A stretch of DNA of 5,695 bases from Phycisphaerales bacterium (GCA_028288905.1 JAQGHJ010000331.1:1-5695); one strand, 5' to 3'. Counted from the first letter of the stretch, positions 1 through 5,583 are shown. The notes: generated from the letters alone by a model not told the origin. Numbers and translations: made by a program.

Positions 1-90
1 AAACCGCCCGAGCAGTACGAGACGAAGCTGCTGCCGGGGCTCCGGATCGACGTGGCCGCCGTGTTCGCGGCCGCGGACGAATACGACTGA
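1..90 (+). CDS. 3' end of a gene, possibly Uma2-family (partial)
   Basis: Frame 1 is open from the window edge to TGA at 88-90 and gives 29 residues, ending LPGLRIDVAAVFAAADEYD. Nearly every codon ends in G or C, as in the confirmed genes here, which supports real coding. The ending, a leucine-proline-glycine turn followed by an amphipathic 'D-V-A-A-V-F' helix, resembles the C terminus of Uma2-family (DUF820, PD-(D/E)XK nuclease-like) proteins. These are very numerous in planctomycetes and often end in LPG-x-x-(I/L)-x-(L/V)-A-x-(L/V)-F. No catalytic residues fall inside the window, so the family is a guess from the tail alone. The gene converges on the methyltransferase gene with a 38-bp gap. 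Confidence 0.6.
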   Translation, partial: KPPEQYETKLLPGLRIDVAAVFAAADEYD

Positions 91-128
91 GCATTCCGGC
101 GGGCCTTCACTCCGTCGCCACTCACCCG

Positions 129-935
129 TCATCGCCCCGCCGGCCGCACCTGCGTGAAGTGGTACAGGAAGATCCCGGCCGCCACGGCCACGTTCAGGCT
201 GTCGGTCCCGAGGCCCATCGGGATCGTCACCCGCCGGTCGCACGCGGCCGCCTGGGCCGGCGTCAGCCCGCGGGCCTCGTTCCCGAACGCCAGCGCGAAC
301 CGCCCCGGCCGCCCGGCCAGGGCGATCGGCTCCGCCCCCTCGTCCAGCACGGTCGCCGCCACCTCCACGCCCCACTCGGCCCGCAGCCGGTGCAGGTCCG
401 CGACGAGGTCCGTCGACCGCACGATCGGCAGCTTGAACACGGTGCCCATCGACACCCGCACGCACTGCCGCCAGAACGGGTCGTGGCACCGCTCGCTCAG
501 CACCATCGCGTCGGCCCCGAACCCGGCCGACAGCCGGACGAGCGACCCGAGGTTCTCGACGTTGGCGATGTCCCCGCAGACGACGACGAGCAGGTCGGGC
601 TTGTTTTTCGGGATCGTCGCGTCGAGCGACGCCGGCGGCTTCCGCCGGCCGCACGCGACCACGCCGGTGTGGAAGTCGAACCCGATCACCCGCTCCATCA
701 GCTCGCCCGACCCGGTGTACAGCGGCACGCCGGGCGGGACGAGGGCGGCGAGGGCGGCCGCCTTTGAGTCGACGGCGAACACGCTGACCGTCTCGAAGTC
801 GCTCGCCAGCAGCCGGCGGACGACGTTCTCTCCCTCGGCGACGAACAGCCGACCCTGCCGGTCCAGGACCCGGTCCTTCAGGTTGCGGTAGTTCGCCACC
901 CGCGGGTCGTCGAGCGAGTCGATGGGGACGATCAT
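129..935 (-). CDS. SpoU/TrmH-family RNA 2'-O-ribose methyltransferase
   Basis: A 268-residue protein predicted to transfer a methyl group from S-adenosylmethionine to a ribose 2'-OH in rRNA or tRNA, in the cytoplasm. Residues 10-95 look like the N-terminal substrate-binding domain found in RlmB/TsnR-type enzymes (VANYRNLKDR, then FVAEGENVVRRLL). The SPOUT trefoil-knot domain follows from about residue 112. Motif 1 is NVENLGSLVR (125-134), with its conserved Asn and Arg. Motif 2 is FGNEARGL (217-224). Motif 3 is SLNVAVA (246-252), which forms the SAM-binding knot. The length is normal for the family. The ATG at 933-935 is chosen because the in-frame ATG at 984-986 would add 17 residues encoded by repeat DNA. 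No Shine-Dalgarno sequence is visible. The RNA target cannot be read from the sequence, so no gene symbol is given. It lies downstream of the PAP2 gene on the same strand, but a strong hairpin separates them, so co-transcription is uncertain. Confidence 0.93.
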   Translation of the reverse strand: MIVPIDSLDDPRVANYRNLKDRVLDRQGRLFVAEGENVVRRLLASDFETVSVFAVDSKAAALAALVPPGVPLYTGSGELMERVIGFDFHTGVVACGRRKPPASLDATIPKNKPDLLVVVCGDIANVENLGSLVRLSAGFGADAMVLSERCHDPFWRQCVRVSMGTVFKLPIVRSTDLVADLHRLRAEWGVEVAATVLDEGAEPIALAGRPGRFALAFGNEARGLTPAQAAACDRRVTIPMGLGTDSLNVAVAAGIFLYHFTQVRPAGR

Positions 936-940
936 GGGGA

Positions 941-1040
941 AAGTGTGAAGTGTGAAGGCTGAAGTGTGAAAGTGCGGAAAAGACATCAGCCCCGCTCGCC
1001 TGCCCCTTTCACACTTCAGCCTTCACACTTCACACCTTCT
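941..1040. repeat. 30-bp perfect inverted repeat made of heptamers
   Basis: Positions 943-972 are exactly complementary to 1006-1035 (30/30), with a 33-nt loop between. Each arm is itself a tandem heptamer array. From 941 the units are AAGTGTG, AAGTGTG, AAGGCTG, AAGTGTG, AAAGTGC; the right arm is the reverse complement. It fills the gap between the PAP2 stop (1050) and the methyltransferase start (935). RNA from the minus strand would form a long stem ending about 8 nt before the methyltransferase ATG. It could end PAP2 transcription, limit translation of the next gene, or simply be a mobile repeat. No U-tract follows, so a classical terminator is not supported. Confidence 0.92.
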
Positions 1041-1049
1041 TTCCCCTCC

Positions 1050-1619
1050 TCACCGCGCCCCCAGCACGAACAGCGCCAGGTGCGCCACCCCGTACCCGAC
1101 CGCGATCCCGCCGAGCACGTCGCTCGGCCAGTGGGCGTCGAGCAGGTACCGCAGGACCGCGCACCCGATCGCCAAGACCCAGAACGTACCGGCCGCGGCC
1201 GGGTAAAACGCGGCGAGCGCGGCGGACAGGGCGACGGCACACGCGCTGTGGCTCGACGGGAAGCTCTCCTTGAAGTTCCCGTGCTTCAGGCTGGGGCCGA
1301 GGAACTTGCCTGCGTTCTCCCGCCCGGGCCTCACCCGGCTGACTGACTTCTTGATCGCCGTCGTCACCAGCGTCGCCCCGAACGTAGCGACCAGCACCGG
1401 CACCGCCCGGTTCCACCCGGCCGGGTCCAGTTGCACGACCAGCAGGGCCGCCACGACCGTGCAGACGGCCTGCCCGTACTGGGCCAGCCATCGGCTTTCC
1501 CGTTTGATGTCCCCCTTGAACGTCAACGACAGCGTCGTCGGCAGCCCCCGCCGCTCGAGCACCATCAGCGCCCCGCACGCGGCCAGCAGGGACAGGAAGA
1601 TAGACCAGGAGAACGCCAT
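1050..1619 (-). CDS. PAP2-family membrane phosphatase
   Basis: A 189-residue membrane protein with all three PAP2 (type 2 phosphatidic acid phosphatase) motifs. These are K-x6-RP (K90 to R97-P98), PSSH (121-124, a PSGH variant carrying the catalytic His) and R-x5-H-x3-D (R157, H163, D167). Hydrophobic stretches at roughly 5-20, 50-64, 72-88, 126-140, 143-158 and 169-186 fit the six-helix fold. The active site would face the outer (periplasmic) side. Family members remove phosphate from lipid phosphates such as phosphatidic acid, phosphatidylglycerophosphate or undecaprenyl pyrophosphate; the substrate here cannot be told. The ATG at 1617-1619 (MAFSWSIFLS) is chosen because it begins the first membrane helix. 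Extension to 1799 would add 60 residues of Pro/Ala/Arg-rich translation through a C-rich spacer. No Shine-Dalgarno sequence is seen; a weak GACAAT lies 11 nt upstream of the ATG. Confidence 0.93.
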   Translation of the reverse strand: MAFSWSIFLSLLAACGALMVLERRGLPTTLSLTFKGDIKRESRWLAQYGQAVCTVVAALLVVQLDPAGWNRAVPVLVATFGATLVTTAIKKSVSRVRPGRENAGKFLGPSLKHGNFKESFPSSHSACAVALSAALAAFYPAAAGTFWVLAIGCAVLRYLLDAHWPSDVLGGIAVGYGVAHLALFVLGAR

Positions 1620-1689
1620 CGCGGCGGGGGATTGTCGGGGCGAGTGCGGGGGCGTCAAGACGACGGGACCAGCGGCCGAATGACGAAGC

Positions 1690-1757
1690 GGGGGCGGGGG
1701 ACGCGAAGTGCGCAAAGACAGGCGCGAAGCGAAGGCGGGGGCGGGGGCGGGAGCAGG
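1690..1757 (+). other. clustered G-tracts, possible G-quadruplex
   Basis: The plus strand has runs of five G at 1690-1694, 1696-1700, 1737-1741 and 1743-1747, and three at 1749-1751, with one-base C spacers inside each cluster. Enough closely spaced tracts exist for a G-quadruplex on this strand. It sits 70-140 bp upstream of the PAP2 start, on the template strand for that gene. Chance is a real alternative in DNA this GC-rich. The rest of 1620-1845 shows no gene that I recognise. Confidence 0.35.
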
Positions 1758-1845
1758 CGTTTGGCGGCCCGTCGGCGCGGCCGCCCTTTCCCATTCCACC
1801 GGCCGCGCACCTCCGGCCCCGGCCGGGCGGTGGGCGGGGGCCCGT

Positions 1846-1861
1846 CGCCCCGCTCGGGGCG
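1846..1861 (-). terminator. short GC hairpin, possible terminator
   Basis: CGCCCC (1846-1851) pairs perfectly with GGGGCG (1856-1861) across a 4-nt loop. Read on the minus strand it starts one base after the TGA of the doubtful ORF at 1863-2138. There is no U-tract, and such short GC stems are common in this composition, so function is uncertain. Confidence 0.3.
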
Positions 1862-1862
1862 T

Positions 1863-2138
1863 TCAAGGAAACGCTCGTCCCGGCGCGAGCCGGTGGGCCA
1901 ACAGGTTGATCACGGTGAGGCAGGCGGTCGCCTCGCCGTCGTGCGGGTGGTACCCGTGGCCCCGCCCAGCCGCCGGTGCCGCCCGAGTCACGCGGACGTC
2001 CGGCCCGACCACCCGCCGCCCCGGCCGATGGGGGCGGCCGGCCCCGTACGTCCAGTCGGCCCTGCAACCGACCTCCACCGCACTTTTGAACACATTCCTA
2101 AGACGACATCCGAGGGGGCACGCGCAAGATTCGTCCAT
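1863..2138 (-). CDS. doubtful 91-codon ORF, hypothetical
   Basis: A minus-strand ORF of 91 codons in the long PAP2-purL spacer. Its last 45 or so codons show the strong third-position G/C preference of the real genes and give a plausible chain (HDGEATACLTVINLLAHRLA) with a hydrophobic patch near the end. The first 30 codons (MDESCACPLGCRLRNVFKSA) are less GC-rich at position three and look less like coding. A GC hairpin follows one base after the stop. No family is recognised. It may be a small gene with a later start, the decayed remnant of a longer gene, or chance. It is divergent from purL and would overlap purL's upstream region. Confidence 0.25.
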   Translation of the reverse strand: MDESCACPLGCRLRNVFKSAVEVGCRADWTYGAGRPHRPGRRVVGPDVRVTRAAPAAGRGHGYHPHDGEATACLTVINLLAHRLAPGRAFP

Positions 2139-2170
2139 TCCCGTTCCGCCCCCTGCCTACTGCCCTCTGT
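2136..2170 (+). repeat. degenerate heptamer array upstream of purL
   Basis: Five consecutive heptads read CATTCCC, GTTCCGC, CCCCTGC, CTACTGC, CCTCTGT. The units are imperfect, but the period of seven matches the cleaner arrays at 941-975 and 3429-3463. It lies 25-60 bp before the purL start, where a -35 element might otherwise sit. It could be an old heptamer array decaying into the spacer. Confidence 0.4.
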
Positions 2171-2183
2171 CGCCGCGGATCAG

Positions 2184-2189
2184 TAGAAT
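2184..2189 (+). promoter_or_regulatory. -10-like TAGAAT, possibly giving leaderless purL mRNA
   Basis: TAGAAT ends 6 bases before the A of the purL ATG (2196), which is normal spacing from a -10 box to a transcription start. RNA would then begin at or beside the start codon. The TAG in this box is also an in-frame stop for purL, so no upstream start is possible. No Shine-Dalgarno sequence lies before the ATG, as expected for a leaderless gene. No good -35 hexamer is seen at 16-18 bp. TTGAAC at 2086-2091 is too far away. Confidence 0.4.
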
Positions 2190-2195
2190 CGCCGC

Positions 2196-5100
2196 ATGAT
2201 CTACCGCATCGACGTCCGGCCGAAGGCCCGCGACGCCTCGCCGGCCGACGCCGCCGGCCAAATGCCCTTCGCCGGGCTCCAATCCGCCGAGTCTGACGCG
2301 CTCGGCCGGTCCGTCCGCCAACAGGTCGCCGAGCTCGGGTTCGACGTCGGCCCGATCTCCACGACCCGCGTGTTCCTGGTCGATACCGACGCGGCCGCCG
2401 CCGACGTGTTGCGGGTGGCCGGCGAGTTGCTGGCCGACGTTGTCGTCGAGTCGGCCGAGGTCGCCGACCGCGACGGCGACCACGCAGACCCGGCCGGCAC
2501 GAGCCGGATCGAGGTCCACCTCAAGCCGGGCGTGATGGACCCGGTCGCCGCCAGCACCGAGATGGCGATCCGGGACATGGGCCTCGGCGTCCGCGAGGTC
2601 CGCACCGGCCGGGCGTACCTGATCCACTCGCCCGTCCCGCGCGCCGACCTCGAGCGCATCGCGGGCCGCGTGCTGGCCAACGGGGTGGTCGAGTCCGTCC
2701 ACTTCGACCGGTACCTGCCCGAGCGGTTCGCCGCCGGCCAGGCGTACGCGCTCAAGCTCCGGCACGTCGCCCTCCGCGAGTTGACCGACGAGCAGCTCCA
2801 GAAGCTGAGCCGCGAGGGGCACCTGTTTTTGTCGCTGTCCGAGATGCGGGCGGTGCAGGCGTACTACCGCGAGCAGGACCGGGAGCCGACCGACGTCGAG
2901 CTGGAGACGATCGCCCAGACCTGGAGCGAGCACTGCGTCCACAAGACGCTCAAGAGCGCGGTCGACGTCGAGGTGCGGGACGCGGCCGGGAACAAGGTCG
3001 GCACGCGGCACTACGACAACCTGATCAAGGAGACGATCTTCGACAGCACGATGACCCTGATGGGGAAAGGGCCAAGTGGCATGGGCGTCTCGCCCATGCT
3101 CAGCTCGACTGCGGCGAACGGCTCGAACGCTCAGACCCCCTCTGTCAGCCAGCCACAGCACGGGCGGGACGCCCGTGCCACGAAGGCGGACTTCTGCCTG
3201 AGCGTGTTCAAGGACAACGCCGGCGTGATCGCGTTCGACGACGAGGACGCGGTCTGCTTCAAGGTCGAGACGCACAACCACCCGAGCGCGATCGAGCCGT
3301 ACGGCGGCAGCGCGACCGGGGCCGGCGGCGTGATCCGCGACATCCTCGGCACCGGACTGGCCGCCCGCCCGGTCGCGAACACGGACGTGTTCTGCGTGGC
3401 CTACCCGGACGCGGGCTCGCCCTCTTCAATCCGCGATACTCGATCTGCGATCCGCGATCTCCCTAAAGGCGTCATCCACCCCAAGCGCGTCCTCCAACAG
3501 GTCGTGGCCGGCGTCCGCGATTACGGCAACCGGATGGGCATCCCCACGGTGAACGGTGCGGTCTACTTCGACGACCGGTACCTCGGCAACCCGCTCGTGT
3601 TCTGCGGCTGCGTCGGCATCCTGCCGCGAAACAAGATCGACAAGGCCGTCCGGCCCGGCGACGCCGTCGTCGTCATGGGCGGGCGGACGGGCCGGGACGG
3701 CATCCACGGGGCGACGTTCAGCAGCGCCGAGCTGACCGACACGCACGCCGACGAGTTCAGCCACGCCGTCCAGATCGGCAACGCGATCACCGAGAAGAAG
3801 GTGGCCGACGTGATCCTCGCCGCCCGAGACCGCGGGCTGTTCACGGCCGTCACCGACTGCGGGGCCGGCGGGCTTTCGTCGGCCGTCGGCGAGATGGGCG
3901 AGAAGGTCGGGGCGACCGTTCAACTGGACGCGGTGCCGCTGAAGTACGCCGGGCTCCGGTACGACGAGATCTGGATCTCCGAGGCCCAGGAGCGGATGGT
4001 CCTGAGCGTCCCGCAGGACAAGCTGCCGGAGCTGCTCGCCCTGGCCGCGGCCGAGGACGTCGAGGCCACCCCGATCGGCACGTTCGGCACGCCGGACGCC
4101 GAGCTGGTGTTGACCTACGCCGGCACCGAGGTCGGGCGGCTGGGCATGCACCTGCTGCACGGCGGCATCCCGATGCCCCGGCGGTCGGCCGTCGTCGTCG
4201 ACGCCCCGCACTCGAACGACCAACTCGCCGCCGCCCAGGTGTCGCTGCCGGCCGGGCCGGGTGGCGCGCCGGCGACCGTCCGGGACAAGCTGCTCGCCCT
4301 GCTCGCCCACCCGAACATCGCCAGCAAGCACTGGGTCGTGCGGCAGTACGACCACGAGGTGCAGGGCGGGAGCGTGGTGAAGCCGTTCGTCGGGCCCGAC
4401 CAGCGGGGCCCGAGCGACGCGGCCGTCGTCCGGCCGAAACTGAACAGCATCAAGGGCGTAGCGGTCGGGTGCGGGCTCGTGCCGCACGTCGGCGACCCGT
4501 ACGCGATGGCGATCGCGAGCATCGATGAGGCGATCCGGAACGTCGTGTGCGTCGGGGCGGACCCGGCCAAGACGGCGATCCTCGACAACTTCTGCTGGCC
4601 GAGCGTGGACGACCCGACCACGATGGGCCACCTCGTCCGCACGTGCGAGGCGTGCCGGGACGCGGCGCTGGCGTACGGCATCCCGTTCATCAGCGGGAAG
4701 GACTCGCTGCACAACCAGTTCACGAACGCCGAGACGAAGGAGGTGCTCCGCATCCCGAACACGCTACTGGTCAGCGCGATCGCGGTGATCGACGACGTGG
4801 GCCGGTGCGTGACGATGGACCTGAAGGCGGCGGACAGCTCGGTGTTCCGGCTCGCCCCCCCCGTCGGCACGGGGCCGACCGACCTGACCGCCCTGCCGCC
4901 GGTGCACGTCGCGCTGGCCGCGGCGATCACGGCCGGGCTCGTCGCCAGCGTCCACGACGTGAGCGACGGCGGCGCGCTGACGACGGCGGCCGAGATGTGC
5001 ATCGGGTCCGGGCTCGGGCTGGCCGTCGCGGTCGGCAGCGCGAACGACCCGGAACTGTTCGCCGAGCGGCCGGGCACGTACCTCGTCGAGGTGGCGCCGG

Positions 5101-5270
5101 AGCACTTCGCGGCGGCGACCGCCCACTTCGCCGCCCGGCCGGTGAGGTTCGAGCCGTTCGGCCGGGTGCTGGCCGCCCCGAAGCTCGTCGTCGGCGAGCC
5201 GACCCGCGTCGCGGCCGAGCTGTCGGTCGACGAGATGACGGCCGCGTGGCGGGGGACGCTGGACTGGTGA
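2196..5270 (+). CDS. purL: FGAM synthase subunit PurL with fused PurS-like N-terminal domain
   Basis: A 1024-residue cytoplasmic enzyme for the ATP-dependent conversion of formylglycinamide ribonucleotide to formylglycinamidine ribonucleotide in purine synthesis. Residues 1-90 and 103-170 look like two PurS-type units; the second has VHLKPGVMDP (107-116) and VREVRTGRAY (132-141). A linker domain follows to about 240. The first catalytic half carries TWSEHC (242-247, H246 catalytic by family), KVETHNHPSAIEP (356-368), GRTGRDGIHG (496-505), TDCGAGGLSS (553-562) and DEIWISEAQER (590-600). The second half carries SIDEAIRNVVCVGAD (775-789), FISGKDSLHNQF (831-842) and HDVSDGGA (920-927). The chain stops where large PurL proteins would continue into a glutaminase domain, so ammonia must come from a separate PurQ, which is not in this window. 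It is longer than small PurL (about 720-750 residues) because of the fusion and two in-frame repeat insertions (residues 294-329 and about 406-421). The start is fixed by an in-frame TAG at 2184-2186. Confidence 0.96.
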   Translation: MIYRIDVRPKARDASPADAAGQMPFAGLQSAESDALGRSVRQQVAELGFDVGPISTTRVFLVDTDAAAADVLRVAGELLADVVVESAEVADRDGDHADPAGTSRIEVHLKPGVMDPVAASTEMAIRDMGLGVREVRTGRAYLIHSPVPRADLERIAGRVLANGVVESVHFDRYLPERFAAGQAYALKLRHVALRELTDEQLQKLSREGHLFLSLSEMRAVQAYYREQDREPTDVELETIAQTWSEHCVHKTLKSAVDVEVRDAAGNKVGTRHYDNLIKETIFDSTMTLMGKGPSGMGVSPMLSSTAANGSNAQTPSVSQPQHGRDARATKADFCLSVFKDNAGVIAFDDEDAVCFKVETHNHPSAIEPYGGSATGAGGVIRDILGTGLAARPVANTDVFCVAYPDAGSPSSIRDTRSAIRDLPKGVIHPKRVLQQVVAGVRDYGNRMGIPTVNGAVYFDDRYLGNPLVFCGCVGILPRNKIDKAVRPGDAVVVMGGRTGRDGIHGATFSSAELTDTHADEFSHAVQIGNAITEKKVADVILAARDRGLFTAVTDCGAGGLSSAVGEMGEKVGATVQLDAVPLKYAGLRYDEIWISEAQERMVLSVPQDKLPELLALAAAEDVEATPIGTFGTPDAELVLTYAGTEVGRLGMHLLHGGIPMPRRSAVVVDAPHSNDQLAAAQVSLPAGPGGAPATVRDKLLALLAHPNIASKHWVVRQYDHEVQGGSVVKPFVGPDQRGPSDAAVVRPKLNSIKGVAVGCGLVPHVGDPYAMAIASIDEAIRNVVCVGADPAKTAILDNFCWPSVDDPTTMGHLVRTCEACRDAALAYGIPFISGKDSLHNQFTNAETKEVLRIPNTLLVSAIAVIDDVGRCVTMDLKAADSSVFRLAPPVGTGPTDLTALPPVHVALAAAITAGLVASVHDVSDGGALTTAAEMCIGSGLGLAVAVGSANDPELFAERPGTYLVEVAPEHFAAATAHFAARPVRFEPFGRVLAAPKLVVGEPTRVAAELSVDEMTAAWRGTLDW
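3076..3181. mobile_element. 106-bp palindromic repeat element inserted in-frame in purL
   Basis: Terminal inverted repeats at 3076-3100 and 3157-3181 match at 22 of 25 positions. Each arm is also a hairpin: CATGGGCG-TCT-CGCCCATG (3080-3098) and CACGGGCG-GGA-CGCCCGTG (3159-3177), both with perfect 8-bp stems. Two of the three differences between arms compensate each other within the stem (a T-A pair in one, C-G in the other); the third is in the loop. The affected coding unit is 108 nt (3075-3182, residues 294-329). It adds Ser/Asn/Gln-rich sequence, beginning SGMGVSPM and ending HGRDARAT, between TLMGKGP and KADFCLSVF, which would join normally without it. No clear target duplication is visible. 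From memory, HGRDARAT-type translations recur in planctomycete genomes; this was not checked here. Confidence 0.8.
3429..3463 (+). repeat. heptamer tandem array inside purL
   Basis: Five heptads in a row: ATCCGCG, ATACTCG, ATCTGCG, ATCCGCG, ATCTCCC. They encode most of the linker SSIRDTRSAIRDLP (residues 410-423), between the conserved blocks VFCVAYPD and KGVIHPKRV. The base usage differs from flanking codons, with A or T at several third positions. The reading frame is kept, so the likely effect is a longer surface loop. Confidence 0.75.
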
Positions 5271-5301
5271 GGCGACGGGTGCCCCGAGCCGACCTCTGGT
5301 T

Positions 5302-5322
5302 CCCTCTCCCTCCGGGAGAGGG
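5302..5322 (+). terminator. 9-bp hairpin after purL, repeat-type
   Basis: CCCTCTCCC (5302-5310) pairs perfectly with GGGAGAGGG (5314-5322) over a 3-nt loop, starting 31 nt after the purL stop. It is followed by TTGGGGTGAGGGTG rather than a U-tract. This motif is a common dispersed palindrome in many GC-rich bacteria (recalled, not searched). It may serve as a rho-independent-like end or an mRNA 3'-stabilising stem for purL. A related inverted copy lies at 5557-5583. Confidence 0.5.
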
Positions 5323-5402
5323 TTGGGGTGAGGGTGAACGTCGGGCGGGTCGGTGCGCGCAGCACCCCGTGCCGGGATCAAGTGGGTGAACAAGTGCGGG
5401 TC

Positions 5403-5487
5403 CGCCTCCCCCCACGCCGGGGCACCGCCCCGGGTTCTGCCGACTGTCAGAGGAACCCGGGGCGTTGCCCCGGCGTGGGGGGAGGCG
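5403..5487. repeat. 35-bp near-perfect hairpin element
   Basis: Positions 5403-5437 pair with 5453-5487 at 34 of 35 positions; the only mismatch is C5425 against T5465. The loop is 15 nt (5438-5452). The stem is almost all G and C. Both strands translate to similar RNPGRCPG-like peptides, a by-product of the palindrome. No open frame here looks like a gene. It may be a REP/MITE-like repeat, and it may also act as a two-way terminator between convergent purL and the gene entering from the right. Confidence 0.88.
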
Positions 5488-5556
5488 TCGCGGCGCGACG
5501 GGGTCACCTTGAGTTCGTCGGGGGTTCGCGCACTCCGACCCGCTCGACATCCGCCC

Positions 5557-5583
5557 CACCCTCACCGTCTCCCGAAGGGGAGA
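5557..5583 (-). repeat. inverted second copy of the CCCTCTCCC-type element
   Basis: On the minus strand this reads as a hairpin (TCTCCC/GGGAGA, 5568-5573 with 5578-5583, loop GAAG) followed by GGTGAGGGTG. That 10-mer is identical to 5327-5336 on the plus strand. It is therefore an inverted relative of the element at 5302-5336, and the pair brackets the 35-bp hairpin. The remaining parts of 5271-5642 show no gene that I recognise. Confidence 0.6.

Noticed and set aside
96..143. 8-bp inverted repeat (CCGGCGGG / CCCGCCGG) at the convergent gene ends as a terminator
   Set aside because: The 32-nt loop and short GC-only arms are easily produced by chance here, and one arm lies in the methyltransferase coding end.
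936..986. Longer N terminus for the methyltransferase starting at the ATG at 984-986
   Set aside because: The extra 17 residues are encoded by the heptamer inverted repeat (HFHTSAFTLHTF type) and the family-like sequence begins at MIVPIDSLDD, so the start at 933-935 fits better.
1620..1799. Longer N terminus for the PAP2 protein starting at 1799
   Set aside because: The added 60 residues are Pro/Ala/Arg-rich translation of a C-rich spacer; the first membrane helix begins at the ATG at 1617-1619.
1030..2067. Long minus-strand ORF spanning the PAP2 gene
   Set aside because: It is in another frame of the PAP2 gene, and its Gly/Arg/Pro-rich translation is the usual shadow of GC-rich coding DNA.
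2086..2091. TTGAAC as a -35 box for purL
   Set aside because: No -10-like hexamer lies 16-18 bp downstream, and it is over 90 bp from the TAGAAT box.
2157..3281. Minus-strand ORF of 374 codons over the purL start
   Set aside because: Antisense shadow of the PurS-like and first catalytic part of purL; the clear codon pattern is on the plus strand.
3076..3463. CRISPR array or intein in purL
   Set aside because: There are no regularly spaced repeats with unique spacers, and the inserts are far too short and lack intein splice-junction residues.
3426..4712. Long minus-strand ORF (428 codons) opposite purL
   Set aside because: It lies wholly antisense to conserved PurL blocks and is an Arg/Asp/Val/His-rich mirror frame with no recognisable motif.
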